Shown: positions 17,617 to 25,933 of the stretch, in pieces
How the letters are laid out: every line of letters begins with the position of its first letter
How positions within the stretch are numbered: the first letter of the stretch is position 1
DNA from: an uncultured Roseivirga sp.
GTDB lineage: Bacteria; Bacteroidota; Bacteroidia; Cytophagales; Cyclobacteriaceae
NCBI GenBank assembly: GCA_947493005.1
Contig: CANLOY010000006.1
Span: forward strand, 1 to 64,000
Reading direction: 5' to 3'
DNA length: 64,000 nucleotides
The notes under the pieces: generated by a model
What the model was told of the DNA's origin: nothing
The model's input: the letters and a program-made list of their open reading frames with translations, nothing else
Database searches by the model: none
Position numbers and translations under genes: made by a program

Positions 17617-18191
17617 TCGATCAACTGGAAAAATGGGATAAGTCGCTTTTTAAGTTTCTAAACGGAACTTACAATGACCTCTTTGATTTTCTGATGCCAT
17701 GGATATCTAACAAATGGGTTTGGATTCCTTTATATGCAGTACTTATTTATTGGTTGGTAAAAAAATCTGAAGGCAATATTGTATTCACACTTATTAGTAT
17801 TGGCTTACTGATCTTAATCAGTGATCAGGTAGCTTCGGGAATCTTGAAACCCTGGGTTGGCAGACTCAGGCCCTGCTACGATCCTGAACTGGCAGATAGC
17901 GTTCATTTATTAAAAGGCTGTGGTGGTAGATTTGGTTTTGCCTCTTCACATGCCTCAAATTCATTTGCCGTTGCTTTTTTCTGCTGGCTCTTACTAAAAG
18001 ATCATTTGAAGTACATCTGGTTGCTAATCCCTTGGGCAGCATTGGTAGCTTATAGCAGAGTATATCTGGGAGTTCATTTCCCGGGAGATATAATTGTCGG
18101 TGCTTTAATTGGAATAGGAAGCGCATATCTAATGTATTTTTGTCTCAAACTCCTTAATAAGTACTTGGGCAACAGAATAAATAATAGTTGA
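17613..18191 (+). CDS. PAP2-superfamily membrane phosphatase
   Basis: Integral membrane phosphatase of 192 residues with about five hydrophobic helices. The three-part active site can be seen: KPWVGRLRPC (KxxxxxxRP), FASSHASNS (in place of the usual PSGH core), and SRVYLGVHFPGD (SRxxxxxHxxxD). Likely acts on undecaprenyl diphosphate or another lipid phosphate at the outer face of the inner membrane. ATG 17613 overlaps the hemF stop (ATGA), and the next small gene begins three bases after the stop, so all three are one transcript. Confidence 0.88.
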   Translation: MIDQLEKWDKSLFKFLNGTYNDLFDFLMPWISNKWVWIPLYAVLIYWLVKKSEGNIVFTLISIGLLILISDQVASGILKPWVGRLRPCYDPELADSVHLLKGCGGRFGFASSHASNSFAVAFFCWLLLKDHLKYIWLLIPWAALVAYSRVYLGVHFPGDIIVGALIGIGSAYLMYFCLKLLNKYLGNRINNS

Positions 18192-18193
18192 TT

Positions 18194-18448
18194 ATGGGTA
18201 AGAAAGACGCAATTGTATATAAGTACTTCAAAAGGGTTTTCGATGATTATCAGGTATTGGTAGCGGTAAATCCAATTGACTATACTGGTATAGAGCTAAT
18301 CATTCATCCTGATGGAAAGGTGGAAAAAACCGATATACAAGTTGATGAGGATATCTATGAAGACCTGGCAATAGACGAATTCAAAGAGAGTAGTCCTTTA
18401 GAGTTTCAGCTCTATATGAAAAACGACTTCTTTGAAAGAAAGGACTAA
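18194..18448 (+). CDS. Conserved small protein, function unknown
   Basis: The 84-residue product is soluble and acidic, with no signal peptide. A basic start (GKKDAIVYKYFKRVF) is followed by alternating beta-like segments and an acidic tail ending in KNDFFERKD. ATG 18194 lies two bases after the PAP2 stop, and a hairpin terminator follows at 18525-18550, making it the last gene of the hemF transcript. I do not recognise a named family. Confidence 0.7.
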   Translation: MGKKDAIVYKYFKRVFDDYQVLVAVNPIDYTGIELIIHPDGKVEKTDIQVDEDIYEDLAIDEFKESSPLEFQLYMKNDFFERKD

Positions 18449-18524
18449 CCCAACACAAGACGATTCAAGAATACAATACAACACCAATCATACAGGCGGA
18501 TCAAGGCTATAAAGTTAAAAGAGT

Positions 18525-18550
18525 CAACCCTTTAATTCCCTAAAGGGTTG
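18525..18550. terminator. Hairpin between convergent transcripts
   Basis: CAACCCTTTA (18525-18534) pairs perfectly with TAAAGGGTTG (18541-18550) around a 6-base loop. It lies between the plus-strand hemF run and the minus-strand regulator gene. There is no T run on either side, so termination may be weak. Confidence 0.5.
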
Positions 18551-18577
18551 TTCAGTTAAGGCGAGTCGTAAATTCAA

Positions 18578-19207
18578 TTAAACTAAACCGTTCTCGATTG
18601 CGAATTTTACCAAACCTGCAAAATTCTTCACACCCAGTTTACTAATAATATTCTTCCTGTGCGTGTCAACGGTATGGGTACTGATCGCTAAGGCAGTGGC
18701 AATCTCATTGGTGGTGTACTCCGAAGAAATCAGCTTAATTATCTGCACTTCACGTTTAGTCAACTGAACCTCCTCCACGGCATCCTGGGTATTCTTAACA
18801 CTCGTAAAAAGTGATTCGGTAACATCTTTTCCGTAATAGCGCTCTCCTTTGCTGACCTCGGTAATGGCCATGATCAGTTCTTTCTTACCAGCATTTTTCA
18901 ACACACAGCCTTCTACATCTAACTGGATTAATTGTTTGGTAAACTGTGGATTGTTATGCATGGTAAGCACTAATATCCGTACCTTATTTCCCTTTTCCCT
19001 TAAGGCTTTAACTACTTCGATACCATCCATCTCTGGCATATTGATATCCAACAAAAGCACATCTACACCAACCGTTTCCAGTTCCTGCAATGCCTCTTTT
19101 CCGTTCTGGGCAGAGCCACAAAACTTTATATTGTCATCATCTGAAATAATTGAAGAAATGCCATCAATGACCACCTGGTGATCATCAACAATAAATACCC
19201 TTATCAT
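18578..19207 (-). CDS. LuxR/NarL-family response regulator (second pair)
   Basis: DNA-binding response regulator of 209 residues. The receiver (about 3-118) has the DD pair at 8-9, phosphoacceptor Asp54 (LLLDINMPEMDG) and Lys in VLKNAGKKE. The LuxR-type HTH (about 145-205) contains LTKREVQIIKLISSEYTTNE and ISTHTVDTHRKNIISK. It overlaps the kinase gene stop by four bases, so it is translationally coupled to that kinase. It is related to the 588-1244 regulator in layout but clearly diverged. Confidence 0.93.
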   Translation of the reverse strand: MIRVFIVDDHQVVIDGISSIISDDDNIKFCGSAQNGKEALQELETVGVDVLLLDINMPEMDGIEVVKALREKGNKVRILVLTMHNNPQFTKQLIQLDVEGCVLKNAGKKELIMAITEVSKGERYYGKDVTESLFTSVKNTQDAVEEVQLTKREVQIIKLISSEYTTNEIATALAISTHTVDTHRKNIISKLGVKNFAGLVKFAIENGLV

Positions 19208-20916
19208 TTTTCTACCGGAATGTCTATAGAAATAGTAGTACCTGCCCCTCTGCCAGAATCAATATGGAAGGTACCATCCAACTTAGTAACTCTGGCCTTT
19301 AAATTACTCAAACCAATACCCGTTTTCTCGCCATTTAGTTTGTTTGGGTCAAACCCAACACCATCATCTTCTACAATCAGGTTCACACTACCCTCATTTT
19401 TGTTCAATTGAATATTGGTTTCTTTTGCTTTAGAATGCTTTAGAATATTACTGATTAATTCCTGAACAATTCTATAAAGTTGCAATTCTTGCTCTCCATT
19501 GAGAGAACCATTCACATTATTGGTGTATAAATTGATTTTTAGTTTCCCTGTTTCCGATATTCTGGTCTTCATATCTTCCAAAGCAGGGATTAACCCAAAC
19601 TTTGCCAATACACCAGACATCAGATCATGAGAAATATTTCTTACTTCTCCTGCTGCAAGGTCCAGCAATTCAGAAGCTGTTAAGAACTTGTTCTTGTTAG
19701 GATTATCTGTGTCTATTTTTTCCTCTACTGCACTAAAATGCAGTTTCACCATGGAAAGAATCCCTCCTAGCCGGTCATGCAAATCAATAGCTACTCGCTT
19801 ACGCTCAGTTTCCTGTCCTTCCAGAACACCTTGAAGTGAAGCTATTTCTTGCTGTTGCAGCAATTCATCGATTTTCTGTTTATTAATCTCATCATTTTTA
19901 TCAGCAATTGCTTTAATATTTTTTCTGCGTTGATCCACTATATATAGCCATATAGAAATGGCTACAACAATAGCAATGGAAATGATAATGATTGTGGTTT
20001 GAGACTCCTTTTGTCTAAGGATTTGGTTTTGTTTCTTTTCATTTTCGAGTTCAAGAGAGGCAGTATTATACTTTTCACGGAACTCAAGTAGTTTATCTTC
20101 TATATTAGCAGAATAGAGCTGTTGAGTAACATCGTTTGACTTATACATATAGTTAAGAGCTCTTTTATAATCTCTCCTACGGTCATAAATAACTGCCAAA
20201 CCTCTTAATGAACTATACTGAGGAACGGGAAAGCCTAGCGAATCACTCCAATACAAAGATTGATTATAGTAGTATTCAGCACTATCAATATAGTATGGAA
20301 AAACATTAGAACTATCTTGATAATCAAGAATCAAATAATTCTCCCCAATCACAAAGTACCTTCTTGCCAAGTAATCATACTTTTTTATACCTAAATACAT
20401 ATTAGCAGAATTGATACTATATTCAATTGCCTCTAATCTATCTCCTCTTTCAGAATACAATGATGCAATTCCAGAAAGCACAATTCCTAAATTTAAGGAG
20501 TCGGAAGCGGTTCTATAGTAATATTCTGCCTGAACATAATAATACATTGCGGAATCAAGCTTCCCTTGCCTTTCCTTTATCATGCCCAAATTATAAATCG
20601 CGGTCATTTTAAGGTAGTCCAAACCAGCTTTATCTGCGTAGAAAATAGCATCATGAATAGCCTCTGTTGCGAAGCTATCCTTTTTTGTGCTTAGATAAGT
20701 GGTGGAAAGCTCAATTGAAGCTCGACTCAAGTACTCATAATTTCCTTTCTTATTAGCTTGAATTATCAGTTCTTCCATTAATAAAAGAGCAGAGTCATAT
20801 TTTGACTCTGCTCTTAAGCGAATACTTTCATTCACATACTCTTTCCACTCACTTTCTTGACCAAAAGCCAAACTCGAAAAGAGGAACAGACATAGCGAAA
20901 GGTAATCTTTTAACAT
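19204..20916 (-). CDS. TPR-sensor histidine kinase (HisKA_3 type)
   Basis: Membrane sensor kinase of 570 residues. A signal peptide (1-19, ending FGQ) leads to a periplasmic array of TPR-like repeats (about 20-270), a short coiled coil, one membrane segment (about 306-328, IIIISIAIVVAISIWLYIV), then the kinase core: phosphoacceptor His in ERKRVAIDLHDRLGG, N-box ELISNILKHSKAKET, and the nucleotide loops VEDDGVGFD and GIGLSNLKARV. Periplasmic TPRs suggest sensing of a protein or peptide rather than a small metabolite. The 70-residue Gly/Ser-rich peptide gene lies 19 bases upstream on the same strand and the regulator overlaps downstream. Confidence 0.93.
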   Translation of the reverse strand: MLKDYLSLCLFLFSSLAFGQESEWKEYVNESIRLRAESKYDSALLLMEELIIQANKKGNYEYLSRASIELSTTYLSTKKDSFATEAIHDAIFYADKAGLDYLKMTAIYNLGMIKERQGKLDSAMYYYVQAEYYYRTASDSLNLGIVLSGIASLYSERGDRLEAIEYSINSANMYLGIKKYDYLARRYFVIGENYLILDYQDSSNVFPYYIDSAEYYYNQSLYWSDSLGFPVPQYSSLRGLAVIYDRRRDYKRALNYMYKSNDVTQQLYSANIEDKLLEFREKYNTASLELENEKKQNQILRQKESQTTIIIISIAIVVAISIWLYIVDQRRKNIKAIADKNDEINKQKIDELLQQQEIASLQGVLEGQETERKRVAIDLHDRLGGILSMVKLHFSAVEEKIDTDNPNKNKFLTASELLDLAAGEVRNISHDLMSGVLAKFGLIPALEDMKTRISETGKLKINLYTNNVNGSLNGEQELQLYRIVQELISNILKHSKAKETNIQLNKNEGSVNLIVEDDGVGFDPNKLNGEKTGIGLSNLKARVTKLDGTFHIDSGRGAGTTISIDIPVEK

Positions 20917-20935
20917 ACTTTATATATTTCATCCA

Positions 20936-21148
20936 TCAAGCACGAGATGGTCCTCCACTTGATCCAGTGCCACCTTCACCTCCAGTTCCGGTTCCACTAC
21001 CTGAACCTCCACTGCCAGACCCTGAGCTTGAACTAGATCCATTTCCATTATCATCTGGATCTGGATCCGTAAAGGCAGCCACTTGGCTATTTAACATCAT
21101 TTTTCTGAATTGCACATCTTCCGATAAGTTTAGTAGTTGCTTTAGCAT
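20936..21148 (-). CDS. Small Gly/Ser-rich peptide in the two-component operon
   Basis: The 70-residue product has two parts. Residues 1-34 are a helix-like leader (MLKQLLNLSEDVQFRKMMLN, then SQVAAFTDPDPDDN). Residues 35-70 are almost entirely Gly and Ser with a few Thr and Glu, ending SSGGPSRA. There is no hydrophobic signal peptide and no Cys. Its gene ends 19 bases before the TPR kinase start and is first in that run. The leader-plus-simple-tail layout resembles exported or modified small peptides, so a signalling or RiPP-like role sensed by the kinase is possible but unproven. It may also be a structural or non-functional small ORF. I recognise no family. Confidence 0.6.
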   Translation of the reverse strand: MLKQLLNLSEDVQFRKMMLNSQVAAFTDPDPDDNGNGSSSSSGSGSGGSGSGTGTGGEGGTGSSGGPSRA

Positions 21149-21323
21149 AACGTTAAGTGTTAAGTTTTAAAAAAAATTAAAAATCTCTTCTCTTGTGCCA
21201 GTAAGTCTTCTATTTCGTGGTGTTAGAAGCGTGTGCCTTCATACAAAATAGTCTTAAATAATTGATAAAAAAAATCACTATAAATGGGTATTTTTTGATT
21301 TATATTTTTTCTGAAAACAAGCC

Positions 21324-21352
21324 TTGCCATTAACATTTTCTTAATACCTTTG
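21324..21352 (+). promoter_or_regulatory. Promoter of the SRP RNA
   Basis: TTG at 21324-21326 and TACCTTTG at 21345-21352 (TAnnTTTG) are separated by 18 bases, close to the Bacteroidota -33/-7 arrangement. Transcription would start near 21358, where the RNA's outer helix begins. Confidence 0.7.
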
Positions 21353-21357
21353 TGCCC

Positions 21358-21447
21358 GGCAAAGGGATGCGACCAGCTCCTACTGAACTCCCCCAGGCTG
21401 GGAACAGAGCAAGGGTAAGTGGTTGAGCGGTGCGACATCCTGATGCC
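21358..21447 (+). ncRNA. ffs: Small bacterial SRP RNA (4.5S-like)
   Basis: The domain IV core is recognisable at about 21389-21412: CCCAGG, then CTG, GGAA tetraloop and CAG, then AGCAAGGG. That gives the asymmetric CAGG/AGCA internal loop that binds Ffh, capped by a GNRA-type GGAA loop. The ends pair as GGCA-(3)-GGATG at 21358-21369 with CATCC-(2)-TGCC-type bases at 21436-21447, and a run of seven T follows (21448-21454). A good promoter lies at the correct distance upstream. About 90 nt is the usual length for a small SRP RNA. A minus-strand ORF across it is spurious. Confidence 0.88.
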
Positions 21448-21500
21448 TTTTTTTATTCCCTCCTATGTCGTATCATTACGGCAACGATTTTTTTCTTTAC

Positions 21501-22292
21501 ATGTCAGTTTACCTAGCAGAATTCATTGGCACTGCCATTCTTCTATACTTTGGAAATAGTATCAATGCCGCCACCTCTTTAAACCACTCTTACGCTAAAA
21601 ATTCAGGCTGGATCATCACCACTATCGGATGGGGTTTAGCTGTTACTTTTGGTATATATGCGGTTGGGCAAATCAGCGGTGCTCATATGAACCCTGCCGT
21701 AACACTATCTTTTGCTATTGCAGGCGAAATTGAATGGAACATTGTTCCTGGTTATATGCTGGCACAGCTGCTTGGTGCTATGTTTGGTGCCGTGCTTACC
21801 TGGATACAATATTTACCACACTGGAGAAAGACAGAAGATCAGGGTACAAAGCTCGGTGTGTTTTGTACCTCAGGAGCCATTGACCAAAAGAGTTCAAATC
21901 TTGTCAGTGAAATGTTGGGTACTATGGTGCTGATTTTTGGTCTGATGATGATAGGTGCGAACGAATTCACTGAAGGACTCAACCCTTTAGTCGTTGGAGG
22001 TTTAATTGCCATTATTGGTATGGCTCAGGGCGGTTCTACCGGATATGCCATTAACCCGGCACGTGACTTTGGGCCAAGGTTGACACACTTTTTACTACCA
22101 ATAAAAGGCAAGGGTGATTCTAATTGGGGGTATAGTTGGATACCTGTTGTTGGCCCACTTTTGGGCGGAGGCACAGGTGCTGCACTTTATTTTATCGCCT
22201 TCAAAGGAGATACAAACTGGATGGGCTGGACTTGCATCCTTATCACCTTGGTTTCAATTATTTATGCAGTAATTGACGAAGCCAGAAAGTAA
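21501..22292 (+). CDS. Aquaglyceroporin (MIP family, GlpF-like)
   Basis: Inner-membrane channel of 263 residues with six transmembrane helices and two half-helices. The two NPA boxes are AHMNPAVT (about residues 58-65) and YAINPARDFGPR; Asp after the second NPAR is the marker of glycerol-conducting GlpF-type members, so small polyols as well as water are likely cargo. ATG 21501 gives the typical start (SVYLAEFIGTAILLYFGN); an in-frame ATG at 21465 would add 12 residues, only about ten bases after the SRP RNA T run. No glpK or glpD is adjacent. Confidence 0.9.
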   Translation: MSVYLAEFIGTAILLYFGNSINAATSLNHSYAKNSGWIITTIGWGLAVTFGIYAVGQISGAHMNPAVTLSFAIAGEIEWNIVPGYMLAQLLGAMFGAVLTWIQYLPHWRKTEDQGTKLGVFCTSGAIDQKSSNLVSEMLGTMVLIFGLMMIGANEFTEGLNPLVVGGLIAIIGMAQGGSTGYAINPARDFGPRLTHFLLPIKGKGDSNWGYSWIPVVGPLLGGGTGAALYFIAFKGDTNWMGWTCILITLVSIIYAVIDEARK

Positions 22293-22346
22293 TCCCGAAC
22301 ATCAGTCAATTTTACCTCACAAATCATTTTCAGAAACTAAGTAGTG

Positions 22347-22354
22347 TATGTTTG
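22347..22354 (+). promoter_or_regulatory. -7 promoter element of the secreted hydrolase gene
   Basis: TATGTTTG fits TAnnTTTG, 42 bases before ATG 22396. It favours that start over the upstream in-frame ATG-like codons (22348 and 22369). Confidence 0.45.
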
Positions 22355-22395
22355 TTTTATTTGCAACGATGTTGCATTTTAAATCAACAAACCCT

Positions 22396-23358
22396 ATGTC
22401 CAAAACGACACTTCTACTACTGACCACATTGCTCATTGCTCACCAAAGTATTTTAGGGCAATCTGCTTTATTCAACATCTCTCGCGCAGAAATCAGCATT
22501 GATTACCAGAGTTCAAGCCCACTTTCCAAATACAGATATGACAGTGCTTCCTATGAACTGGCCAGAACACAAGATGATTACGTGTTTGAAAGTTTTGATT
22601 ATACAAGTGATGGCTTAACAGTGGATGGTTTACTATGCAGGCCCAAAAACTCAGGAAATGTTAAATGGCCTGTAATTATTTACAACAGAGGTGGTACTGG
22701 TAATTTCGGAAAACTGACAGAAGAAGACCTTCCAGATTTTTACGCCCTGGCAAAGCATGGCTTTGTTGTTTTTGCTTCTAACTACAGATATGTTGGAAAA
22801 AGAGGCCCATTCGACCAGATTGGAGGAGATGACATCAATGATGTAATAAACCTGTACGAATCAATTAAAGAGCTAGACTACATTGATAAGGACAAAGTGT
22901 TTATGATGGGGGTATCGAGAGGTGGTATCATGACTTATAAGAGCCTTACAAAAATCAACATAAATGCTGCTGCCGTTGTTGGTGGAGTCGCTGACTACCA
23001 TGAATTAGCGAAAGAGCGCCCGATATTCTTAAGTGGGTGGTCGGATCTTGACGAAGAAAACAACTACAAAGGATTGGAGAACATTATTCCAGACTTTAAT
23101 GAAAAGAAAAGTGAGCACTTATCTAGTCGCTCTGCAGTGGATTGGGCCGACCAAATCAACACACCTATTTTAATACTCCACTCAAGGCAAGACGGGCGTG
23201 TTCCGGTTAATGGAGCACTACGGATGGCATTAAAACTTAGTGAGCAAAACAAGCCTTATAAACTAAAAGTGTACGATAGAAAAAGTCATTCGCTACCCTA
23301 TTCCAAATTCGATTCCTTTGACGAAATCATTGAGTGGTTTAAGCTTCATATGAACTGA
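22396..23358 (+). CDS. Secreted alpha/beta hydrolase (prolyl oligopeptidase-like)
   Basis: Exported hydrolase of 320 residues. Signal peptide 1-22 (KTTLLLLTTLLIAHQSILGQ). The catalytic domain follows, with a nucleophile elbow GVSRGG (GxSxG), an Asp in LHSRQDGRVP and a His in DRKSHSLPY, as in S9-type peptidases and dienelactone hydrolase relatives. No beta-propeller precedes it, so it is the short stand-alone form. Substrate (peptide or ester) unknown. ATG 22396 is preferred because it places the signal peptide at the terminus and lies downstream of the promoter element. Confidence 0.87.
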   Translation: MSKTTLLLLTTLLIAHQSILGQSALFNISRAEISIDYQSSSPLSKYRYDSASYELARTQDDYVFESFDYTSDGLTVDGLLCRPKNSGNVKWPVIIYNRGGTGNFGKLTEEDLPDFYALAKHGFVVFASNYRYVGKRGPFDQIGGDDINDVINLYESIKELDYIDKDKVFMMGVSRGGIMTYKSLTKININAAAVVGGVADYHELAKERPIFLSGWSDLDEENNYKGLENIIPDFNEKKSEHLSSRSAVDWADQINTPILILHSRQDGRVPVNGALRMALKLSEQNKPYKLKVYDRKSHSLPYSKFDSFDEIIEWFKLHMN

Positions 23359-23503
23359 ATTTTTGGCATGAAAAAGCCAGATTCATGTAGCACATAACTA
23401 GAAGTATTTCCCAAATTGGGATAAATCATTCTATAAAAACAGCCTTCACGCTTTAGAATTGGCATGGCAAAGCTTTTGCCTACCTATTGTCCAAAGCGTG
23501 TAT

Positions 23504-23674
23504 ATGACTACTATTATGGCTGATGACTCCCTTGTTCACCACAAGAGAAGAAAGAGAAAAACAACCAGAAAGGGTTCCAAGAGACACTGGACTGTATGGC
23601 TCTTTTTTATACTGACTACATCAATTATACTGTACAAAGCATTTCAAGTGATCGAAAAGGCACTTAACTTCTAA
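23504..23674 (+). CDS. Small basic single-pass membrane protein
   Basis: A 56-residue product: a strongly basic segment (about 14-28, HHKRRKRKTTRKGSKRH) followed by one membrane helix (about 29-47, WTVWLFFILTTSIILYK), so the N-terminus should face the cytoplasm. ATG 23504 is one option; ATG 23516 would remove four residues. The stop codon is inside a strong hairpin terminator at 23655-23685, a sign of a real transcript. No known family recognised. Confidence 0.5.
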   Translation: MTTIMADDSLVHHKRRKRKTTRKGSKRHWTVWLFFILTTSIILYKAFQVIEKALNF

Positions 23675-23685
23675 GTGCCTTTTTT
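23655..23685. terminator. Bidirectional terminator between small membrane gene and lrp-type gene
   Basis: AAAAGGCACTTA (23655-23666) pairs with TAAGTGCCTTTT (23672-23683) around a 5-base loop; T residues follow on the plus strand and mirrored A residues precede it for the minus strand. It overlaps the 3' ends of both convergent genes. Confidence 0.85.
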
Positions 23686-24147
23686 GAAATTGGGAAGTAC
23701 GGTAGATCTTTTGGCTTCATTCAGGACAAAAGATGAACTTACATAACTTACTCTTGGTACTTGAGAGAGTTGCTTTGAGTAAAATTCATGATAAGCATCT
23801 AAGTCTTGCACCATCACTTTTAGCAAAAAATCGTACTCTCCACTCATTAAGTAGCAGTCCAAAACCTCTGGCAATTTCATGATGCCTTCGTAGAATTCTT
23901 CTGTCTGTTCAAAGCGGCTCACTTCAAGCTTTCCAGAAATAAAAACCAGAATGGACGGAGTAAGCTTTTTACGGTTAACTATGGCCACATACTTCTCTAT
24001 AACTCCTTCCCTTTCTAATCTTTTTATCCTTTCATAAATAGGTGTCTTTGTCAGGTTTAAACGGATCGCTATTTCTTTAACGTTCAGCTTAGCATCCTGC
24101 TGAAGTAACACAAGTATCTTCTGATCAATTGTATCTAAAACTGCCAT
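23671..24147 (-). CDS. Lrp/AsnC-family transcriptional regulator
   Basis: DNA-binding regulator of 158 residues. The winged HTH (about 4-60) has DTIDQKILVLLQQDAKLN and IAIRLNLTKTPIYERIKRLE; the RAM ligand-binding domain (about 68-150) ends in the GEYDFLLKVMVQDLDAYHEF motif. Feast-famine regulators respond to amino acids. No amino-acid gene is directly beside it except the downstream-facing adenosine deaminase, so its targets are probably elsewhere and itself. It is divergent from the deaminase gene with a 140-base AT-rich gap. Confidence 0.92.
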   Translation of the reverse strand: MAVLDTIDQKILVLLQQDAKLNVKEIAIRLNLTKTPIYERIKRLEREGVIEKYVAIVNRKKLTPSILVFISGKLEVSRFEQTEEFYEGIMKLPEVLDCYLMSGEYDFLLKVMVQDLDAYHEFYSKQLSQVPRVSYVSSSFVLNEAKRSTVLPNFKKGT

Positions 24148-24287
24148 AGGAACTTTTCCTTTAAATAAGATTTGTACAAAGACAGTAAAGGTAATTATTC
24201 CTTATTAAGTATCATATTCAGGAATCTTTACCAATATTTTCTTTTTCAAAATAAAATCATCTGCAAATGATGAATTTTGAATGAACA

Positions 24288-25727
24288 TTGCTGATAACCA
24301 AACAATACTTGAAAAGACTACTTTTTCTGATTTCTATGACTTCTATACTAGCCTGCCAGGAACCAAAGACAACTGCTCAAAGTCACCTGAACGATTACTT
24401 CGAAAGCATTAAAAATGACAAAGAGTCCCTGAGAGCATTTCTTTGGGCAATGCCTAAAGGAGGTGACATTCATCACCATGCCCTCGGTGCAGTTATGGCA
24501 GAGGACTATCTCTCAATCGCCATAGAAAACAATTTTAGCATTAGTAAGGAGAATTATCGTTTGTATTCTAATCCACCAAGCTTAGAAGAAGATAATTCCA
24601 TTGTATCGATTAACTCACTTTTAGCTGCTGAACCCAAACTAAAAGAGCGAATAATAGACAACTGGTCCATGAGAAATTATATGTCCAATGGCTCTAATGG
24701 ACGAAATCATTTCTTTGACACTTTTTACAAGTTTGAAGAAGCCATGATTGGTCATGAACCTGCCTTATACTCTAAGCTTTGCCAGGTAGCTTCAGAAGAA
24801 AACATTCAGTACCTGGAAACCATGGTTGCTGTTCCCGGAATCATGAAAAGGGTTGGTAAGTTAGCCAATGATAAAGAGTGGCAGCCGGGCACATCTATCA
24901 AAGACTATCTGACTGAATGGTACGCGTATTATGAATCACAAAACATTGACCATTGGGCAGAATACAATGCTGAAGTAATGGATCATTGGATAGAAAAGAC
25001 CAACCTGCACGGTGTTAACCTAAAATTTCAAACAATAGGTCTTAGAATACTTCCCAATCAAGGTGAAATATTTGGTCATTTAATTCTGGCGTTTAAAACT
25101 GCAAACCTCTCTGAGAATGTAGTCGGTGTTAATTTTGTAGCACCCGAAGATGCCCCACTGGCAATTGAAAACTATGATACTCATATGGCCATGTTTCGCT
25201 TTTTGAAAGCCAAATTTCCAAAAGTGAATCTGTCGCTTCATGCTGGAGAATTGAATCCAGAAAAGGACATTACCCAAAATGAAAATGCTACATTCCACAT
25301 TGATCATGCGGTTAGAATTGCAGGTGCTCAACGAATTGGACATGGCTTCGATCTGAGGTACGAAAGTCGCAAACAGGAAGTTCTGAATCTAATGAAGGTT
25401 AAAGGTGTAGCCGTAGAAATCAACCTGGAAACCAATGAAGTGATTCTGGAAAGTGGTTCTGGTTCTCATCCTTTGCGAGATTATCTGGAGGCAGAAGTAC
25501 CTGTTTGTATCTCATCAGATGACCCTGGGATTCTCCGAAGTGACCTTACCAATCAGTTTGTATTGCTCACCGAATACCTGGATCACATCTCTTTCACTGA
25601 CATCAAGAAAATTGCTCTTAACTCTATTAGCTATTCCTTTCTGGAACCAAACCAAAAAGAACAGCAGCTTGAGGAACTCAATAAGCGGTTTGAAATATTC
25701 GAAAAGCAATTTGCGATTAAAAACTAA
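24288..25727 (+). CDS. Exported adenosine deaminase-family lipoprotein
   Basis: Metal-dependent deaminase of 479 residues related to the ADGF/ADA branch. The N-terminus is a lipoprotein signal (lipobox SILAC, Cys about 23). Zinc and catalytic motifs are complete: GDIHHHALGA (HxH), LHAGE, RIGHGFD and SSDDPGI (the DD pair). An insert between the first HxH and HAGE is longer than in cytosolic Add, as in secreted ADGF enzymes. Start is TTG 24288; a nearby ATG (24280) is out of frame. Likely removes amino groups from adenosine outside the inner membrane. Confidence 0.88.
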   Translation: MLITKQYLKRLLFLISMTSILACQEPKTTAQSHLNDYFESIKNDKESLRAFLWAMPKGGDIHHHALGAVMAEDYLSIAIENNFSISKENYRLYSNPPSLEEDNSIVSINSLLAAEPKLKERIIDNWSMRNYMSNGSNGRNHFFDTFYKFEEAMIGHEPALYSKLCQVASEENIQYLETMVAVPGIMKRVGKLANDKEWQPGTSIKDYLTEWYAYYESQNIDHWAEYNAEVMDHWIEKTNLHGVNLKFQTIGLRILPNQGEIFGHLILAFKTANLSENVVGVNFVAPEDAPLAIENYDTHMAMFRFLKAKFPKVNLSLHAGELNPEKDITQNENATFHIDHAVRIAGAQRIGHGFDLRYESRKQEVLNLMKVKGVAVEINLETNEVILESGSGSHPLRDYLEAEVPVCISSDDPGILRSDLTNQFVLLTEYLDHISFTDIKKIALNSISYSFLEPNQKEQQLEELNKRFEIFEKQFAIKN

Positions 25728-25904
25728 AAGAAGAGGAAGCCTATCAAAAGACTATAAGTACAGTCATTCCTGCATTCTCATATCACTGAAGCTTTAGCGA
25801 AAGCATAAGGCAGGATTCCCACTAAAACGTTGCGATGTTTTAGGGAGATTCCCAATCAAGTTGGGAATGACTATGTTTCTGACTTTTGATAGGCTCTTCT
25901 TTTG
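25726..25904. repeat. Palindromic intergenic element with inverted ends
   Basis: Ends are inverted repeats of about 22 bases: 25726-25750 matches the reverse complement of 25883-25904 except for a three-base insert. Inside lie nested inverted words (AGTCATTCC near 25771 and GGGAATGACT near 25863; AAGCTTTAGC-type pairing near 25789-25806). The whole can fold into one long branched hairpin between the convergent deaminase and ssb genes. The GTCATTCC/GGGAATGAC core resembles dispersed palindromic repeats seen in many bacterial genomes. There is no transposase, so it is a candidate non-autonomous element or a bidirectional terminator. Confidence 0.75.
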
Positions 25905-25933
25905 AATTGTTTTATTCAATTACCTAACCAAGC

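Noticed and set aside
21223-21438. Minus-strand 71-residue ORF
   Set aside because: It lies across the SRP RNA, its promoter and AT-rich DNA, and has no protein-like composition.
25453-25797. Plus-strand 114-residue ORF overlapping the deaminase
   Set aside because: Shifted frame of the deaminase C-terminus that runs on into the palindromic element.
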